Part shown: piece after piece, positions 46,993 to 57,044 of the stretch
Position numbering within the stretch: the first letter of the stretch is position 1
Layout: every line of letters begins with the position of its first letter
Assembly (NCBI RefSeq): GCF_001642725.1
Contig: NZ_LSUQ01000006.1
Location: 1-64,000, forward strand
From: Ferroacidibacillus organovorans
GTDB taxonomy: Bacteria > Bacillota > Bacilli > Alicyclobacillales > SLC66
Length of the DNA: 64,000 nucleotides
Direction: 5' to 3'
Translations under genes and position numbers: made by a program
Notes under the pieces: generated by a model
Databases searched by the model: none
What the model saw: the letters and a program-made list of their open reading frames with translations, nothing else
Told to the model about the DNA's origin: nothing

Positions 46993-47595
46993 TTGACGTT
47001 GGATGACCAGGTGACGGACGAGATACAAGCGCCTGCGCATAAAAAGGGCAACCAAAGGAAAGATTCCGTTTGGGATTGGGTCAAAGCGGGAATTGTTGCG
47101 TTGATCATCGCGTTTGGCATTCACCAGTTTCTTTTTACGCAGTTTCGCGTCGACGGTCAATCGATGGATTATACTCTGGCAAATGGCGAACGCTTGATCG
47201 TCGATAAGATCCCGTATTATTTTGGCATGCCAAAACGAGGCGACATCATTGTATTTTTGGCGCCGGATGGTCAATATTGGGTGAAGCGTGTCATCGGCTT
47301 ACCGGGTGATACGATTCAAATCAAGAATGGTCAATTGATCTTGAATGGCAAAGTGATCAAGGAACCGTTTATCGCGCAACCGATGGACCCGAGTATGCCG
47401 TTTGGTCCGGTAAAAGTACCACCAGGACGACTGTTCGTTATGGGGGACAATCGAAACATCAGTGAAGATAGTCGCGTCATTGGACCGATTAAGATTTCAA
47501 GCGTCGTGGGGCGTGTCGATCTGGTGATTTGGCCGTTCAATAAATTCGAAGTGATCGGATCGACGCAGGAACATTTTTTACCGCAAACACCGTGA
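46993..47595 (+). CDS. lepB: Type I signal peptidase
   Basis: A 200-residue membrane protease that removes signal peptides. One membrane anchor (about 30-48) is followed by the catalytic serine in FRVDGQSMDYTL (Ser57) and lysine in WVKRVIGLPGD (Lys98). GRLFVMGDNRNISEDSR is the third signature. It is the SipS-like Gram-positive form. TTG 46993 is used; TTG 46999 is possible because AAAGGAG is only about 4 bases from the first. It forms its own unit between tuf and rpsJ. Confidence 0.94.
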   Translation: MTLDDQVTDEIQAPAHKKGNQRKDSVWDWVKAGIVALIIAFGIHQFLFTQFRVDGQSMDYTLANGERLIVDKIPYYFGMPKRGDIIVFLAPDGQYWVKRVIGLPGDTIQIKNGQLILNGKVIKEPFIAQPMDPSMPFGPVKVPPGRLFVMGDNRNISEDSRVIGPIKISSVVGRVDLVIWPFNKFEVIGSTQEHFLPQTP

Positions 47596-47646
47596 TCATC
47601 TGAGTGAGCGCTTGAAAGATCGATAACGCTGAAGTGCAGCTTTTCG

Positions 47647-47674
47647 GATGCGGAGAGACTCCGCATCTTTTTTT
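47647..47674 (+). terminator. Intrinsic terminator after lepB
   Basis: GATGCGGAG (47647-47655) and CTCCGCATC (47659-47667) form a perfect 9-base stem followed by seven T. Confidence 0.93.
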
Positions 47675-47684
47675 ATATATTGTA

Positions 47685-47713
47685 TTGTGTTTCGTCGAGG
47701 TGTTTAGTATAAT
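47685..47713 (+). promoter_or_regulatory. Promoter of the S10-spc-alpha superoperon
   Basis: TTGTGT (47685-47690), 17 bases, TATAAT (47708-47713), with a leader of about 120 bases before rpsJ. No other clear promoter or terminator was found until rplQ. Confidence 0.8.
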
Positions 47714-47842
47714 TTTATATTGTTGGTTTAAGACTGCGTTGATGCAAAAGGTTGCTCACGTACCGTTCGCCATGTGCGGGACCACTGAGGAAATTTTTGC
47801 TGAGTATGTCCAATCGATTGGGCGACGAAGGAGGGAAACCAT

Positions 47843-48151
47843 ATGGCAAAGCAAAAGATTCGCATTCGACTCAAAGCGTATGACCACAAGTTGTTGGATC
47901 AGTCCGCTGAAAAGATTGTCGAGACCGCCAAACGTTCTGGCGCTGGTGTGGCGGGGCCCATACCGCTTCCGACCGATAAGTCAATTATCACGATTTTGCG
48001 TTCACCGCACAAATACAAAGACTCTCGGGAGCAGTTTGAGATGCGCACCCATAAACGACTCATTGATATATTGAGTCCGACGCCGCAGACGGTTGATGCG
48101 CTGATGCGTCTTGATCTGCCTTCTGGCGTGGACATTGAGATTAAACTTTGA
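47843..48151 (+). CDS. rpsJ: Ribosomal protein S10
   Basis: 102 residues; [17 protein letters not shown] and [35 protein letters not shown] (in parts) are diagnostic. The protein also pairs with NusB in antitermination. ATG 47843 follows GAAGGAGGG by 7 bases. Confidence 0.98.
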   Translation: MAKQKIRIRLKAYDHKLLDQSAEKIVETAKRSGAGVAGPIPLPTDKSIITILRSPHKYKDSREQFEMRTHKRLIDILSPTPQTVDALMRLDLPSGVDIEIKL

Positions 48152-48174
48152 TGTAAGAAGCGGGGGTGTAAGTT

Positions 48175-48795
48175 ATGAAAGGGATTCTTGGACGCAAACT
48201 TGGAATGACACAAGTGTTTCTCGAAGATGGAAACGTTGTGCCTGTGACCGTTGTTGAAGCGGGTCCGTGTGTTGTGTTGCAAGTGAAAACGCCTAATACG
48301 GATGGCTACGAAAGTGTACAGTTGGGGTTCGCTGACAAAAAGCGCCCAACCAAACCGGAGGCAGGCCACGCTGCAAAAGCGAACACGGTTGCCAAGCGCT
48401 ACGTTCGAGAGCTTCGTGGGCCACTCAGCGAGACTTATGAAGTGGGTCAGGAAGTCAAAGCGGATGTCTTTGCAAGCGGGGATATCGTCGATGTGATCGG
48501 CGTCTCAAAAGGTAAGGGGACGGCGGGACCGATCAAGCGTCACAATCAATCGCGCGGTCCAATGGCGCACGGTTCCAAATATCACCGTGGTGTCGGTTCG
48601 CTTGGTTCGATCAATGCAAACCGCGTTTTTAAGGGTCAAACCATGGCGGGACGCATGGGTCACGAGCGCGTGACGGTGCAAAACCTTGAAGTGGTTCGCG
48701 TTGATGTTGCTCGCAATGTTCTTCTGATTAAAGGTGCGTTGCCTGGTCCGAAGAACTCATTTGTAACCGTGCGTTCTGCGGTTAAAAAGCGCTAG
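48175..48795 (+). CDS. rplC: Ribosomal protein L3
   Basis: 206 residues. [15 protein letters not shown] opens it, and the central loop [17 protein letters not shown] reaches the peptidyl transferase centre. GGGGGTG precedes ATG 48175. Confidence 0.98.
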   Translation: MKGILGRKLGMTQVFLEDGNVVPVTVVEAGPCVVLQVKTPNTDGYESVQLGFADKKRPTKPEAGHAAKANTVAKRYVRELRGPLSETYEVGQEVKADVFASGDIVDVIGVSKGKGTAGPIKRHNQSRGPMAHGSKYHRGVGSLGSINANRVFKGQTMAGRMGHERVTVQNLEVVRVDVARNVLLIKGALPGPKNSFVTVRSAVKKR

Positions 48796-48815
48796 GATGA
48801 AAGGAGGTACAATCC

Positions 48816-49442
48816 ATGGCAAAAGTTCCGGTTTACAACCTGGAAGGTGCGGTCGTCGGGGAAATTGAGCTCTCGGCTGACGTGTGGAATACAGAAGGAA
48901 AAGAACACTTGTTGCATCCGGCTGTCGTCGCGCAATTGGCGAGTCGCAGAGCGGGCACGCATAAAGTGAAGGGCCGCTCAGAAGTGCGCGGTGGCGGACG
49001 CAAACCTTGGCGTCAAAAAGGAACGGGTCGGGCGCGTCAAGGAAGCATTCGCAGTCCGCAATGGGTAGGCGGCGGTACGGTTCACGGTCCAGTTCCACGC
49101 AGTTACGCGATCTCGCTTCCGAAAAAGGTGCGTCGCGCAGCGATTCGCTCGGCACTCACGTCAAAGGTTCAAGCGGGCACCATTCTTGTGTTGGATCAAC
49201 TGTCGCTTGAAGGTATCAAAACCAAAGTGATGGCACAAGCGTTACAGAAACTCGGCGTGACTAAAAAAGCGTTGCTGGTGGATGCTGTTAAGCAGCAAAA
49301 TGTGTACCTATCGATACGCAATCTACCGGGTGTTTCTTATTCAGGCGCAGACACTGTCAACGTATACGATGTCTTGGCGCATCAGCGTCTCGTCATCACG
49401 ACGGCTGGCGTGGCTCGTGTGGAGGAGGTGTTTTCAAAGTGA
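48816..49442 (+). CDS. rplD: Ribosomal protein L4
   Basis: 208 residues. The tunnel loop [23 protein letters not shown] is intact; macrolide-resistance positions look wild-type. ATG 48816 follows AAAGGAGG. Its stop overlaps the rplW GTG. Confidence 0.98.
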   Translation: MAKVPVYNLEGAVVGEIELSADVWNTEGKEHLLHPAVVAQLASRRAGTHKVKGRSEVRGGGRKPWRQKGTGRARQGSIRSPQWVGGGTVHGPVPRSYAISLPKKVRRAAIRSALTSKVQAGTILVLDQLSLEGIKTKVMAQALQKLGVTKKALLVDAVKQQNVYLSIRNLPGVSYSGADTVNVYDVLAHQRLVITTAGVARVEEVFSK

Positions 49443-49726
49443 AAGATGCGCGCGATATCATTAAACGCCCGATCGTAACGGAAAACACCACAGAGCTTAT
49501 GGAATCGAATGTTTATACGTTTGAAGTGGACGGACACGCGAACAAAATCGAGATTGCACAGGCTGTCGAAACCCTTTTTGGTGGATCGAAAGTGGCTGCC
49601 GTCAATACGATGTGGGTTCCGGCAAAACGCAAACGCTACGGGAAACATTATGGTTTCACATCGAAATGGAAAAAAGCCTATGTAAAATTCACGGCTGAAT
49701 CCGAATTGCCTGATTTCTTAGGTTGA
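49439..49726 (+). CDS. rplW: Ribosomal protein L23
   Basis: 95 residues at the tunnel exit, the docking site for SRP and trigger factor. [17 protein letters not shown] and the basic [13 protein letters not shown] are typical. GTG 49439 overlaps the rplD stop (GTGA), with GGAGGAGG upstream. Confidence 0.97.
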   Translation: MKDARDIIKRPIVTENTTELMESNVYTFEVDGHANKIEIAQAVETLFGGSKVAAVNTMWVPAKRKRYGKHYGFTSKWKKAYVKFTAESELPDFLG

Positions 49727-49759
49727 TTGACAACGGCGTGAAAAGAGGAGGGAAACAAG

Positions 49760-50590
49760 ATGGCGATTAAGAAGTATAAACCGACTTCTCCAGGGCGCAG
49801 ATTTATGTCTGTCTCGACGTTTGAAGAGATTACGACAGATAAACCGGAAAAGTCGCTGCTAAGACCGCTTGCAAAGCGTGCGGGTCGCAACCATCAGGGT
49901 AAAATTACTGTGCGCCATCGCGGTGGCGGACACAAGCGTCAGTACCGGATTATCGATTTTAAACGTGACAAAGATGGCATACCAGGCCGCGTTGCCACGA
50001 TCGAGTACGATCCGAATCGCTCTTCGCGTATTGCACTGATTAACTATGTGGATGGCGAGAAGCGGTACATCTTGGCTCCGGTTGGATTGAAAGTTGGAGA
50101 CATGATCTACTCCGGTCCGGATGTTGACATTAAAGTGGGAAATACGTTGCCGCTTATCAACATTCCTGTCGGTACGGTTCTTCACAACGTGGAATTGAAG
50201 CCTGGCAAAGGTGGCCAATTGGCGCGTGCGGCGGGTGCGGAAGCGCAACTGCTTGGTAAAGATGGGGATTATGTCACGCTTCGCCTTTCGTCGGGGGAAG
50301 TTCGAATGGTTCGCAAAGAATGTCGCGCGACGGTTGGGCAAGTTGGGAATCTTGATCACGAGAATATATCGATCGGAAAAGCGGGTCGCACGCGCTGGAA
50401 GGGCATTCGTCCAACAGTTCGTGGTGTCGTTATGAACCCGAACGATCACCCGCACGGTGGCGGTGAAGGTCGCGCTCCGATTGGTCGCAAGTCTCCGATG
50501 TCGCCTTGGGGTAAGCCGACCCTTGGTAAAAAGACGCGGAAAAAGAATCACAATACGGATAAGTACATTGTGCGTCGCAGGAAGAAGTAG
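49760..50590 (+). CDS. rplB: Ribosomal protein L2
   Basis: 276 residues. [12 protein letters not shown] opens it, and the conserved [19 protein letters not shown] loop near the peptidyl transferase centre carries the key histidine. The basic tail [12 protein letters not shown] is present. ATG 49760 follows AGAGGAGGG. Confidence 0.98.
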   Translation: MAIKKYKPTSPGRRFMSVSTFEEITTDKPEKSLLRPLAKRAGRNHQGKITVRHRGGGHKRQYRIIDFKRDKDGIPGRVATIEYDPNRSSRIALINYVDGEKRYILAPVGLKVGDMIYSGPDVDIKVGNTLPLINIPVGTVLHNVELKPGKGGQLARAAGAEAQLLGKDGDYVTLRLSSGEVRMVRKECRATVGQVGNLDHENISIGKAGRTRWKGIRPTVRGVVMNPNDHPHGGGEGRAPIGRKSPMSPWGKPTLGKKTRKKNHNTDKYIVRRRKK

Positions 50591-50610
50591 TGTGAGAGGA
50601 GGCTTTAGGC

Positions 50611-50892
50611 ATGGGACGTTCTTTGAAGAAAGGCCCGTTTGCGGATGAGCATCTGCTAAAGAAGGTTGAAGTACTAAACGCTGCGAATGAAAAACGCGTG
50701 TTTAAGACGTGGTCACGTCGCTCAACCATTTTTCCGCAGTTTGTAGGTCACACCATTGCAGTGCATGATGGTCGTAAACATGTGCCGGTGTATATTACAG
50801 AAGACATGGTTGGTCACAAACTCGGAGAGTTTGCCCCGACCCGCACGTTTAAGGGCCATGCTGGTGACGAGAAGTCGTCGCGGTCACGCTGA
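50611..50892 (+). CDS. rpsS: Ribosomal protein S19
   Basis: 93 residues; [18 protein letters not shown] and [30 protein letters not shown] (in parts) are diagnostic. It forms part of the 30S head. ATG 50611 follows AGAGGAGG. Confidence 0.98.
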   Translation: MGRSLKKGPFADEHLLKKVEVLNAANEKRVFKTWSRRSTIFPQFVGHTIAVHDGRKHVPVYITEDMVGHKLGEFAPTRTFKGHAGDEKSSRSR

Positions 50893-50914
50893 TCGCGAAA
50901 GGAGGAGGCAAGTC

Positions 50915-51247
50915 ATGGAAGCACGCGCTGTGGCAAAACACATCCGCATTGCGCCGCGTAAGATGCGTCTGGTTGTCGACCTGATTCGCGGTAAAAGTGT
51001 GGGCGAAGCAATTGCGATTTTGAAACACACCCCAAAAGCAGGTTCGCCTGTCATAGAAAAGGTGTTGAAATCGGCGATTGCCAACGCAGAACACAATTAC
51101 AACCTGGATACAGAACGTCTTGTTATCAGCAAGGTGTTTGTCGATCAAGGGTCTACACTGAAACGGTTTCATCCCCGGTCCCAAGGACGTGCGTTTAGTA
51201 TTCTTAAGCATACGAGCCATGTGACGGTCGTTGTGACGGAAAAGTAA
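50915..51247 (+). CDS. rplV: Ribosomal protein L22
   Basis: 110 residues. [23 protein letters not shown] opens it, and the tunnel hairpin near [12 protein letters not shown] is intact. ATG 50915 follows AAAGGAGGAGG; a longer in-frame start at 50756 would lie inside rpsS. Confidence 0.97.
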   Translation: MEARAVAKHIRIAPRKMRLVVDLIRGKSVGEAIAILKHTPKAGSPVIEKVLKSAIANAEHNYNLDTERLVISKVFVDQGSTLKRFHPRSQGRAFSILKHTSHVTVVVTEK

Positions 51248-51263
51248 AGGAGGGATCGACTGC

Positions 51264-51929
51264 ATGGGTCAAAAGGTAAACCCTACAGGCTTGCGTATTG
51301 GTATCATTCGCGACTGGGAGTCAAAATGGTTTGCGTCCAAGAAGGACTATCGCGGTCTCTTGCATGAAGACCTTCGCATTCGTGAATTCGTGTTTCGTCG
51401 TTTGAAAGATGCAGCGGTTTCCCATGTGCAGATCGAGCGTTCGCCGAATCGCATCAATGTGACGGTGCAAACCGCGAAACCTGGCATGGTGATCGGCAAG
51501 GGCGGAACGGAAGTGGACACACTCCGAAATACGCTTAGCGACATGACGGGCAAACGTGTACACATCAATATCACGGAAATCAAATCGGCGGATCTCGACG
51601 CGAAACTGGTTGCGGACAATATTGCATTGCAGCTGCAGCGGCGGGTAGCGTTTCGTCGCGCGATGAAGCAGGCGATGCAGCGGACGCTTCGCGCGGGAGC
51701 TAAAGGGATCAAGGTGCAGGTTTCTGGTCGACTGGGCGGTGCGGACATTGCGCGGACAGAAGGCTATTCAGAAGGTACTGTTCCATTGCACACCCTTCGC
51801 GCAGATATCGACTATGCACTCTCTGAGGCGCATACGACATTTGGTCGCATCGGTGTAAAGGTATGGATTTATCGCGGAGAAATTCTCCCGACTAAAGTAA
51901 AAAAAGAGGCGGAACAGCCCGAACTCTAA
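51264..51929 (+). CDS. rpsC: Ribosomal protein S3
   Basis: 221 residues. The N-terminal [13 protein letters not shown], a type II KH domain with the [10 protein letters not shown] loop and the C-terminal RGEILPTK are present. It lines the mRNA entry channel. ATG 51264 follows AAAGGAGGGATC. Confidence 0.98.
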   Translation: MGQKVNPTGLRIGIIRDWESKWFASKKDYRGLLHEDLRIREFVFRRLKDAAVSHVQIERSPNRINVTVQTAKPGMVIGKGGTEVDTLRNTLSDMTGKRVHINITEIKSADLDAKLVADNIALQLQRRVAFRRAMKQAMQRTLRAGAKGIKVQVSGRLGGADIARTEGYSEGTVPLHTLRADIDYALSEAHTTFGRIGVKVWIYRGEILPTKVKKEAEQPEL

Positions 51930-51948
51930 GTTAGGGAGGCAACCAAGC

Positions 51949-52383
51949 ATGTTGATGCCAAAGCGCGTCTTACACCGTAAAGAACATCGCGGGCGTATGA
52001 CGGGAATGAGCAAGGGCGGCAACGAAGTGACGTTTGGTGAGTATGGACTACAGGCTCTTGAGCCTGCGTGGATCACCAATCGGCAAATTGAGGCTGCTCG
52101 AATTGCGATGACACGCTATATCCGTCGAGGCGGAAAAGTGTGGATCAAGATTTTCCCGAGTAAGCCAGTGACAGCAAAGCCTGCTGAGACTCGGATGGGT
52201 AGCGGTAAAGGTTCACCGGAAAAATGGGTGGCCGTAGTAAAACCAGGTCGAATTCTTTTCGAATTAGCTGGTGTTCCTGAAGAGGTTGCACGCGAGGCGT
52301 TGCGTCTGGCTGCTCATAAACTTCCGATTAAAACGAAGTTTGTCACTCGCCAGGAAGCAGGGGGTGAATCGGTTGAAGGTTAA
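51949..52383 (+). CDS. rplP: Ribosomal protein L16
   Basis: 144 residues; [17 protein letters not shown] opens it, and [26 protein letters not shown] (in parts) is diagnostic. It helps position A-site tRNA. AGGGAGG precedes ATG 51949. The 3' end overlaps rpmC. Confidence 0.98.
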   Translation: MLMPKRVLHRKEHRGRMTGMSKGGNEVTFGEYGLQALEPAWITNRQIEAARIAMTRYIRRGGKVWIKIFPSKPVTAKPAETRMGSGKGSPEKWVAVVKPGRILFELAGVPEEVAREALRLAAHKLPIKTKFVTRQEAGGESVEG

Positions 52384-52570
52384 AGAGATGCGTTCAAAGA
52401 CTAACGTAGAAATTTTGCAAGATATCGATTCACTTAAAGGCGAATTGTTCAATCTGCGCTTTCAGGTTGCCACAGGTCAGTGTGAGAATCCGATGCGCAT
52501 CCGTGAAGTTCGCAAAGCGATCGCGCGTGCAAAAACCATTTTGCGCGAGCGTGAACTGGGTATCGGTTAA
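52373..52570 (+). CDS. rpmC: Ribosomal protein L29
   Basis: 65 residues starting at TTG 52373 ([15 protein letters not shown]), aligned with B. subtilis L29. AGGGGGTGA lies about 6 bases upstream. [14 protein letters not shown] and the [14 protein letters not shown] helix are typical. It overlaps the last codons of rplP, so the two are coupled. Confidence 0.94.
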   Translation: MKVKEMRSKTNVEILQDIDSLKGELFNLRFQVATGQCENPMRIREVRKAIARAKTILRERELGIG

Positions 52571-52593
52571 GCAAGACGAAAGGAGGCTGTTTG

Positions 52594-52860
52594 ATGAGCG
52601 AAGTGCGTAGTGAGCGTAAAGTTCGAAGTGGCAAGGTTGTCAGCGATAAAATGCAAAAGACAATCGTTGTGGCAGTTGAAACGACGATGCGCCATCCGCT
52701 TTATGGTAAGCGAGTAAAGCGCACGAAAAAATTCAAGGCGCACGATGAATACAACGAAGCTAAGATTGGCGATGTTGTGCGCATCATGGAGACGCGGCCA
52801 CTCAGCAAAGACAAGAATTGGCGCTTGGTGGAGATCGTTGAGAAGGCTGAGATTTTGTGA
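52594..52860 (+). CDS. rpsQ: Ribosomal protein S17
   Basis: 88 residues, an OB-fold 16S-binding protein; [14 protein letters not shown] and [19 protein letters not shown] are diagnostic. ATG 52594 follows AAGGAGG by 7 bases; a TTG three bases earlier is not preferred. Confidence 0.97.
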   Translation: MSEVRSERKVRSGKVVSDKMQKTIVVAVETTMRHPLYGKRVKRTKKFKAHDEYNEAKIGDVVRIMETRPLSKDKNWRLVEIVEKAEIL

Positions 52861-52906
52861 TCAAATGCGTGTGTAGCATCGAGTTAATGGAAGGGAGGCG
52901 CTCGCA

Positions 52907-53275
52907 GTGATTCAACCGCAAACGAGACTGGTTGTCGCCGATAATTCAGGTGCGAAAGAGATTATGTGTTTTCGTGTACTGGGTGGGTCCAACCGTAAGA
53001 CTGCGAACATCGGAGATATCATTGTGGCTTCTGTCAAAAGCGCAACACCAGGGGGCGTTGTCAAGAAAGGCGATGTTGTTAAAGCCGTCGTCGTTCGTAC
53101 CCGTCGTGGTGTCCAACGCGAAGATGGATCGTATATCCGATTTGATGAAAATGCCGCAGTCATTATTAAAGAGGACAAGGGACCACGTGGGACGCGGATC
53201 TTTGGCCCTGTCGCTCGCGAACTTCGCGATCGGGATTTTATGAAGATCATCTCCCTCGCTCCTGAGGTACTGTAA
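52907..53275 (+). CDS. rplN: Ribosomal protein L14
   Basis: 122 residues; [17 protein letters not shown] and [15 protein letters not shown] are diagnostic. It bridges to the 30S subunit. GTG 52907 follows GGGAGG. Confidence 0.98.
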   Translation: MIQPQTRLVVADNSGAKEIMCFRVLGGSNRKTANIGDIIVASVKSATPGGVVKKGDVVKAVVVRTRRGVQREDGSYIRFDENAAVIIKEDKGPRGTRIFGPVARELRDRDFMKIISLAPEVL

Positions 53276-53288
53276 AGGAGGGATTAAC

Positions 53289-53615
53289 GTGACACAACCG
53301 AAGTTGAAGGTCAAAAAAGGCGATACGGTCATTGTGATCTCTGGCAAAAATCGCGATCAAAAGGGTAAGGTATTGGCTGTCTATCCGCGCGAAAGCCGTG
53401 TGGTGATCGAAGGCGTCAATATGATCAAGAAGCACACAAAGCCGAGCTTTCAATCGCCAGAAGGCGGTATTGTTGAGAGAGAAGCTCCGCTGCACGTTTC
53501 CAATGTTGCTCTGGTCGACCCAAAGACAGGTGGCCCAACGCGTGTAGGCTACAAAATCCTTGAGGATGGAACCAAGGTTCGCATTGCAAAAAAATCTGGT
53601 GAAGTACTCGACTAG
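53289..53615 (+). CDS. rplX: Ribosomal protein L24
   Basis: 108 residues with a KOW motif near the N-terminus ([25 protein letters not shown]). It starts 50S assembly. GTG 53289 follows AAAGGAGGG. Confidence 0.97.
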   Translation: MTQPKLKVKKGDTVIVISGKNRDQKGKVLAVYPRESRVVIEGVNMIKKHTKPSFQSPEGGIVEREAPLHVSNVALVDPKTGGPTRVGYKILEDGTKVRIAKKSGEVLD

Positions 53616-53642
53616 TAGCCAGGTCAAAACGAGGTGATGTTC

Positions 53643-54185
53643 GTGGCAAGGTTAAAAGATCACTATGTCAGTGCGGTTACGCCGAATCTCATGGAAAAAT
53701 TCTCTTATAAAAGCGTAATGCAAGTGCCGAGAATTGAAAAAGTCGTCATCAATATGGGTGTCGGCGAAGCGGCTCAAAACGAGAAGGTTCTCGACCATGC
53801 GGTTACCGACCTAACGCTGATCGCAGGTCAAAAACCTGTGATCACAAGGGCGAAAAAGTCGATTGCCGGTTTCAAACTCCGTGAGAATCAGAAAATCGGC
53901 GTGAAAGTAACACTGCGCGGTGAGCGGATGTTTTACTTTCTCGACAAGCTTTTCAACATTGCACTCCCACGCGTTCGCGACTTTCGCGGGGTTTCTCCAA
54001 AGTCGTTTGACGGACGCGGCAATTACACGCTTGGCGTTCGCGAGCAATTGATTTTTCCTGAAATCGAGTATGACAAGATTGACAAAACTCGCGGCATGGA
54101 TATCGTCATCGTCACAACGGCGGGGAGCGACGAAGAGGCGCGCGCGCTGTTGACGGAGATGGGCATGCCTTTTCGCACTGCATAA
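53643..54185 (+). CDS. rplE: Ribosomal protein L5
   Basis: 180 residues; [18 protein letters not shown] and [23 protein letters not shown] (in parts) are diagnostic. It binds 5S rRNA and the P-site tRNA. GTG 53643 is chosen from GAGGTGA five to six bases before; upstream GTG/ATG codons overlap that site. Confidence 0.97.
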   Translation: MARLKDHYVSAVTPNLMEKFSYKSVMQVPRIEKVVINMGVGEAAQNEKVLDHAVTDLTLIAGQKPVITRAKKSIAGFKLRENQKIGVKVTLRGERMFYFLDKLFNIALPRVRDFRGVSPKSFDGRGNYTLGVREQLIFPEIEYDKIDKTRGMDIVIVTTAGSDEEARALLTEMGMPFRTA

Positions 54186-54215
54186 TGCGGTGAGCAAGAT
54201 TAAGGAGGAACACCT

Positions 54216-54401
54216 GTGGCAAAAAAGTCGATGATCATTAAAGCGTCACGGCCCGCAAAATTCAGCACGCAGGCGTACACGCGTTGCACGCGTTGTGGAC
54301 GACCACACTCCGTACTACGTCGCTTTGGGATTTGTCGGATTTGTTTCCGCCAATTGGCACACAACGGGCAACTGCCTGGCGTGACCAAGGCGAGCTGGTA
54401 A
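54216..54401 (+). CDS. rpsN: Ribosomal protein S14, zinc-binding type Z
   Basis: 61 residues with four cysteines (CTRC and CRIC) forming a zinc finger, the short S14 type. RKFSTQ-like [10 protein letters not shown] and [14 protein letters not shown] are typical. GTG 54216 follows AAGGAGG. A zinc-free paralogue is not in this window. Confidence 0.97.
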   Translation: MAKKSMIIKASRPAKFSTQAYTRCTRCGRPHSVLRRFGICRICFRQLAHNGQLPGVTKASW

Positions 54402-54427
54402 GGGGAATCGGAAGGAGGTTTTGTTTC

Positions 54428-54826
54428 ATGGTATTGTCAGATCCAATCGCGGATATGCTCACACGCATTCGAAACGGCAACATGGTCGGGCATGAGAAGG
54501 TTGACATTCCAGGGTCGAAGATTAAAAAATCGATCGCTGATATCCTGAAAGCTGAAGGATACATTCGGGATGCCGAGTTTATTGCAGATGAGAAGCAAGG
54601 CACGATTCGCGTGCACCTGAAGTATGGTCCGCAAAATACGAAGGTGATCACTGGGCTAAAGCGTATCAGCAAACCAGGGTTGCGCGTTTATGCAGGCGCC
54701 GAGGAATTGCCTCGCGTGCTTGGGGGACTTGGCATCGCGATCGTCTCGACATCGCGCGGCATCATGACGGATCGTCAAGCCCGTCAGCACAAAGTTGGCG
54801 GAGAAGTTCTCTGCTACGTTTGGTAA
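54428..54826 (+). CDS. rpsH: Ribosomal protein S8
   Basis: 132 residues; [14 protein letters not shown] and [26 protein letters not shown] (in parts) are diagnostic. It anchors the 16S central domain. ATG 54428 follows GGAAGGAGG by about 10 bases. Confidence 0.97.
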   Translation: MVLSDPIADMLTRIRNGNMVGHEKVDIPGSKIKKSIADILKAEGYIRDAEFIADEKQGTIRVHLKYGPQNTKVITGLKRISKPGLRVYAGAEELPRVLGGLGIAIVSTSRGIMTDRQARQHKVGGEVLCYVW

Positions 54827-54856
54827 TCGATTCAGTCAGACAAGGGAGGTGTCGGT

Positions 54857-55396
54857 GTGTCCCGTATTGGCAGAAAGCCGATTGTTGTGCCTGCGGGTGT
54901 AACCATCACCCAGGAAGGCCACGTGTTGACCGTTAAAGGACCCAAGGGGACTTTGAGTCGCGCGCTACATGAGGACATGATCGTACGTATAGAAACCGAC
55001 GAAATTCATGTAGAACGTCCATCCGATGCAAAATTGCATCGCAGTTTGCACGGTACGACGCGCAGTGTGGTTTCCAACATGGTTGAAGGTGTCACGAAAG
55101 GCTATGAAAAAGTGCTGGATCTCGTTGGTGTCGGTTACCGCGCTACGAAGGCTGGCAACAAGGTCACCCTGACACTCGGATTTTCCCACCCGGTTGAAGT
55201 GGTTGCGGAAGAGGGTCTGGAGATTGACGTCCCGACCAATACGCGCCTTATTGTAAAAGGAATTGACAAGGAGCGTGTGGGGACATTCTCCGCAAAGATC
55301 CGTGATCTGCGCAGACCTGAGCCGTACAAAGGTAAAGGAATTCGCTATGAAAATGAAGTGGTTCGCCGCAAGGTCGGTAAGACCGGTAAGAAATAA
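54857..55396 (+). CDS. rplF: Ribosomal protein L6
   Basis: 179 residues in two related domains; [14 protein letters not shown] opens it and the C-terminal [16 protein letters not shown] binds 23S rRNA. GTG 54857 follows AGGGAGG. Confidence 0.98.
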   Translation: MSRIGRKPIVVPAGVTITQEGHVLTVKGPKGTLSRALHEDMIVRIETDEIHVERPSDAKLHRSLHGTTRSVVSNMVEGVTKGYEKVLDLVGVGYRATKAGNKVTLTLGFSHPVEVVAEEGLEIDVPTNTRLIVKGIDKERVGTFSAKIRDLRRPEPYKGKGIRYENEVVRRKVGKTGKK

Positions 55397-55415
55397 CCGG
55401 AAGGGGGCGTAAACG

Positions 55416-55784
55416 GTGATTAATAAAGTTGATAAAGTCGCGGGCCGCGCGAGAAGACACTCGCGGATTCGCAAAAACCTGACGGGTTCCCCTGCGCGTC
55501 CGAGGTTGAATGTGTTTCGCTCTGGCAAGCACATCTATGCGCAAGTCATCGATGATTCGGCGTCTCGCACACTCGTCTCCGCATCGTCTGTCGAAAAGGA
55601 TCTCAAAACGGAGATTCCACACGGCAATACGGTGGAAGCAGCGAAAGCGATTGGTCGCATTGTGGCAAAACGTGCTAAAGAAGCAGGGATTTCAACAGTC
55701 GTTTTTGATCGCGGCGGTTATCTCTATCACGGACGGATTCAGGCGCTTGCCGACGCTGCTCGTGAAGAAGGCCTCGAGTTTTAA
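55416..55784 (+). CDS. rplR: Ribosomal protein L18
   Basis: 122 residues; the Arg-rich N-terminus [14 protein letters not shown] and [24 protein letters not shown] are diagnostic. It brings 5S rRNA into the 50S subunit with L5. GTG 55416 follows GGAAGGGGG. Confidence 0.97.
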   Translation: MINKVDKVAGRARRHSRIRKNLTGSPARPRLNVFRSGKHIYAQVIDDSASRTLVSASSVEKDLKTEIPHGNTVEAAKAIGRIVAKRAKEAGISTVVFDRGGYLYHGRIQALADAAREEGLEF

Positions 55785-55813
55785 CTTGAAAGGACAAGGA
55801 GGGAATCTCGCAG

Positions 55814-56311
55814 GTGCGCATTGATCCGACTAACCTCGATTTGACAGAGAAAGTAGTACACATCAACCGCGTCGCCAAAGTGGTGAAAGGCGGTCGTCGC
55901 TTCAGTTTCAGCGCGCTCGTCGTCGTCGGCGACGGTCAAGGGCATGTTGGCGCTGGTCTTGGCAAAGCTTCGGAGGTTCAAGAAGCTGTACGTAAGGGTG
56001 TCGCGGATGCGAAGAAGAATCTCATTAGCGTCGCAATGCAACGCACGTCGGTCCCACACGAGATTTTGGGACGCTTTGGCGCTGGTCGCGTCTTGATCAA
56101 GCCAGCGCGCGAAGGTACGGGTGTTATTGCAGGCGGTCCTGTTCGCGCAGTGATCGAACTCGCAGGGATTAAGGATATTGTGACAAAGTCGCTTGGCTCT
56201 TCAAACTCCATCAACATGGTACACGCAACACTTGAAGGTCTTCGTCAATTGAAACGCCCTGAAGACGTTGCAAAAATGCGCGGTAAAACGGTTGAAGAGA
56301 TTCGCGGATAA
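55814..56311 (+). CDS. rpsE: Ribosomal protein S5
   Basis: 165 residues; [30 protein letters not shown] is seen in parts, and the spectinomycin-loop region looks normal. GTG 55814 follows AAGGAGGG by about 10 bases. Confidence 0.97.
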   Translation: MRIDPTNLDLTEKVVHINRVAKVVKGGRRFSFSALVVVGDGQGHVGAGLGKASEVQEAVRKGVADAKKNLISVAMQRTSVPHEILGRFGAGRVLIKPAREGTGVIAGGPVRAVIELAGIKDIVTKSLGSSNSINMVHATLEGLRQLKRPEDVAKMRGKTVEEIRG

Positions 56312-56363
56312 TACGTGATTCGGATCCGCTGAATCTACTGTGTTTTGTAGGAGGTGCATCGTC

Positions 56364-56549
56364 GTGAAACAAGTGGAAATCACCTTGGTGAAGAGCCTGA
56401 TTGGCCAGAATGAGAAACAAAGAGCAACGGTACAGGCTTTGGGACTTCGCAAGATTCGCCAATCGATCGTTCGGGAAGATTCGCCATCCTTACGCGGTAT
56501 GATCGACAAGGTTGGGCACCTCGTTCAGTACAAAGTGATTGAAGCGTAA
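56364..56549 (+). CDS. rpmD: Ribosomal protein L30
   Basis: 61 residues; VEITLVKSLIGQNEKQRATVQALGLRK (in parts) and the end VGHLVQYKVIE are diagnostic. GTG 56364 follows AGGAGGTG; an in-frame upstream start at 56340 would include the ribosome-binding site. Confidence 0.96.
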   Translation: MKQVEITLVKSLIGQNEKQRATVQALGLRKIRQSIVREDSPSLRGMIDKVGHLVQYKVIEA

Positions 56550-56600
56550 CAGACGTGAATACGGAACGGGTCACTCATCGACCCGATCGGAGGGATCGCA

Positions 56601-57044
56601 TTGAATCTTCATGAACTATCTCCGCAACCCGGATCGCGCAAAAGTCGCAAGCGTTTGGGACGCGGAATCGGTTCTGGACTTGGAAAAACATCGGGGCGCG
56701 GACACAAAGGTCAGTGGGCGCGTTCAGGCGGTGGTGTACGTCTCGGATTTGAGGGTGGTCAGACACCGCTTTTCCGTCGACTGCCAAAGCGCGGTTTTTC
56801 CAATGAACCGTTTAAAACGGAGTATGCAATTGTTAATGTGGGTCAGTTGAAGTCGTTTGAAGCGGGTACGGTCGTGACACCTGAGCTCCTTCTTGAGCGT
56901 CGGATCATCCGTAAGCTGAAAGATGGCGTCAAGCTGCTTGGCGAGGGGGAAATCGCAATGGGCGTGACAGTTCGCGTGCATGCGGCTTCTTCGAGCGCTG
57001 TGGAAAAGATTCAAAATGCGGGTGGCACGGTTGAGGTGATCTGA
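56601..57044 (+). CDS. rplO: Ribosomal protein L15
   Basis: 147 residues. The Gly/Arg/Lys-rich N-terminus ([19 protein letters not shown]) threads into 23S r[21 protein letters not shown] follows. It starts at TTG 56601 after GGAGGG. Its stop overlaps the secY ATG by one base. Confidence 0.97.
   Translation: MNLHELSPQPGSRKSRKRLGRGIGSGLGKTSGRGHKGQWARSGGGVRLGFEGGQTPLFRRLPKRGFSNEPFKTEYAIVNVGQLKSFEAGTVVTPELLLERRIIRKLKDGVKLLGEGEIAMGVTVRVHAASSSAVEKIQNAGGTVEVI

Noticed and set aside
45663-47120. 485-codon open frame antisense to tuf and lepB
   Set aside because: tuf is certain. The product is Arg/His-rich without recognisable domains, typical of a shadow frame.
47634-48074. 146-codon plus-strand frame overlapping rpsJ
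   Set aside because: It begins in the lepB terminator, crosses the S10 promoter and runs out of phase through rpsJ.
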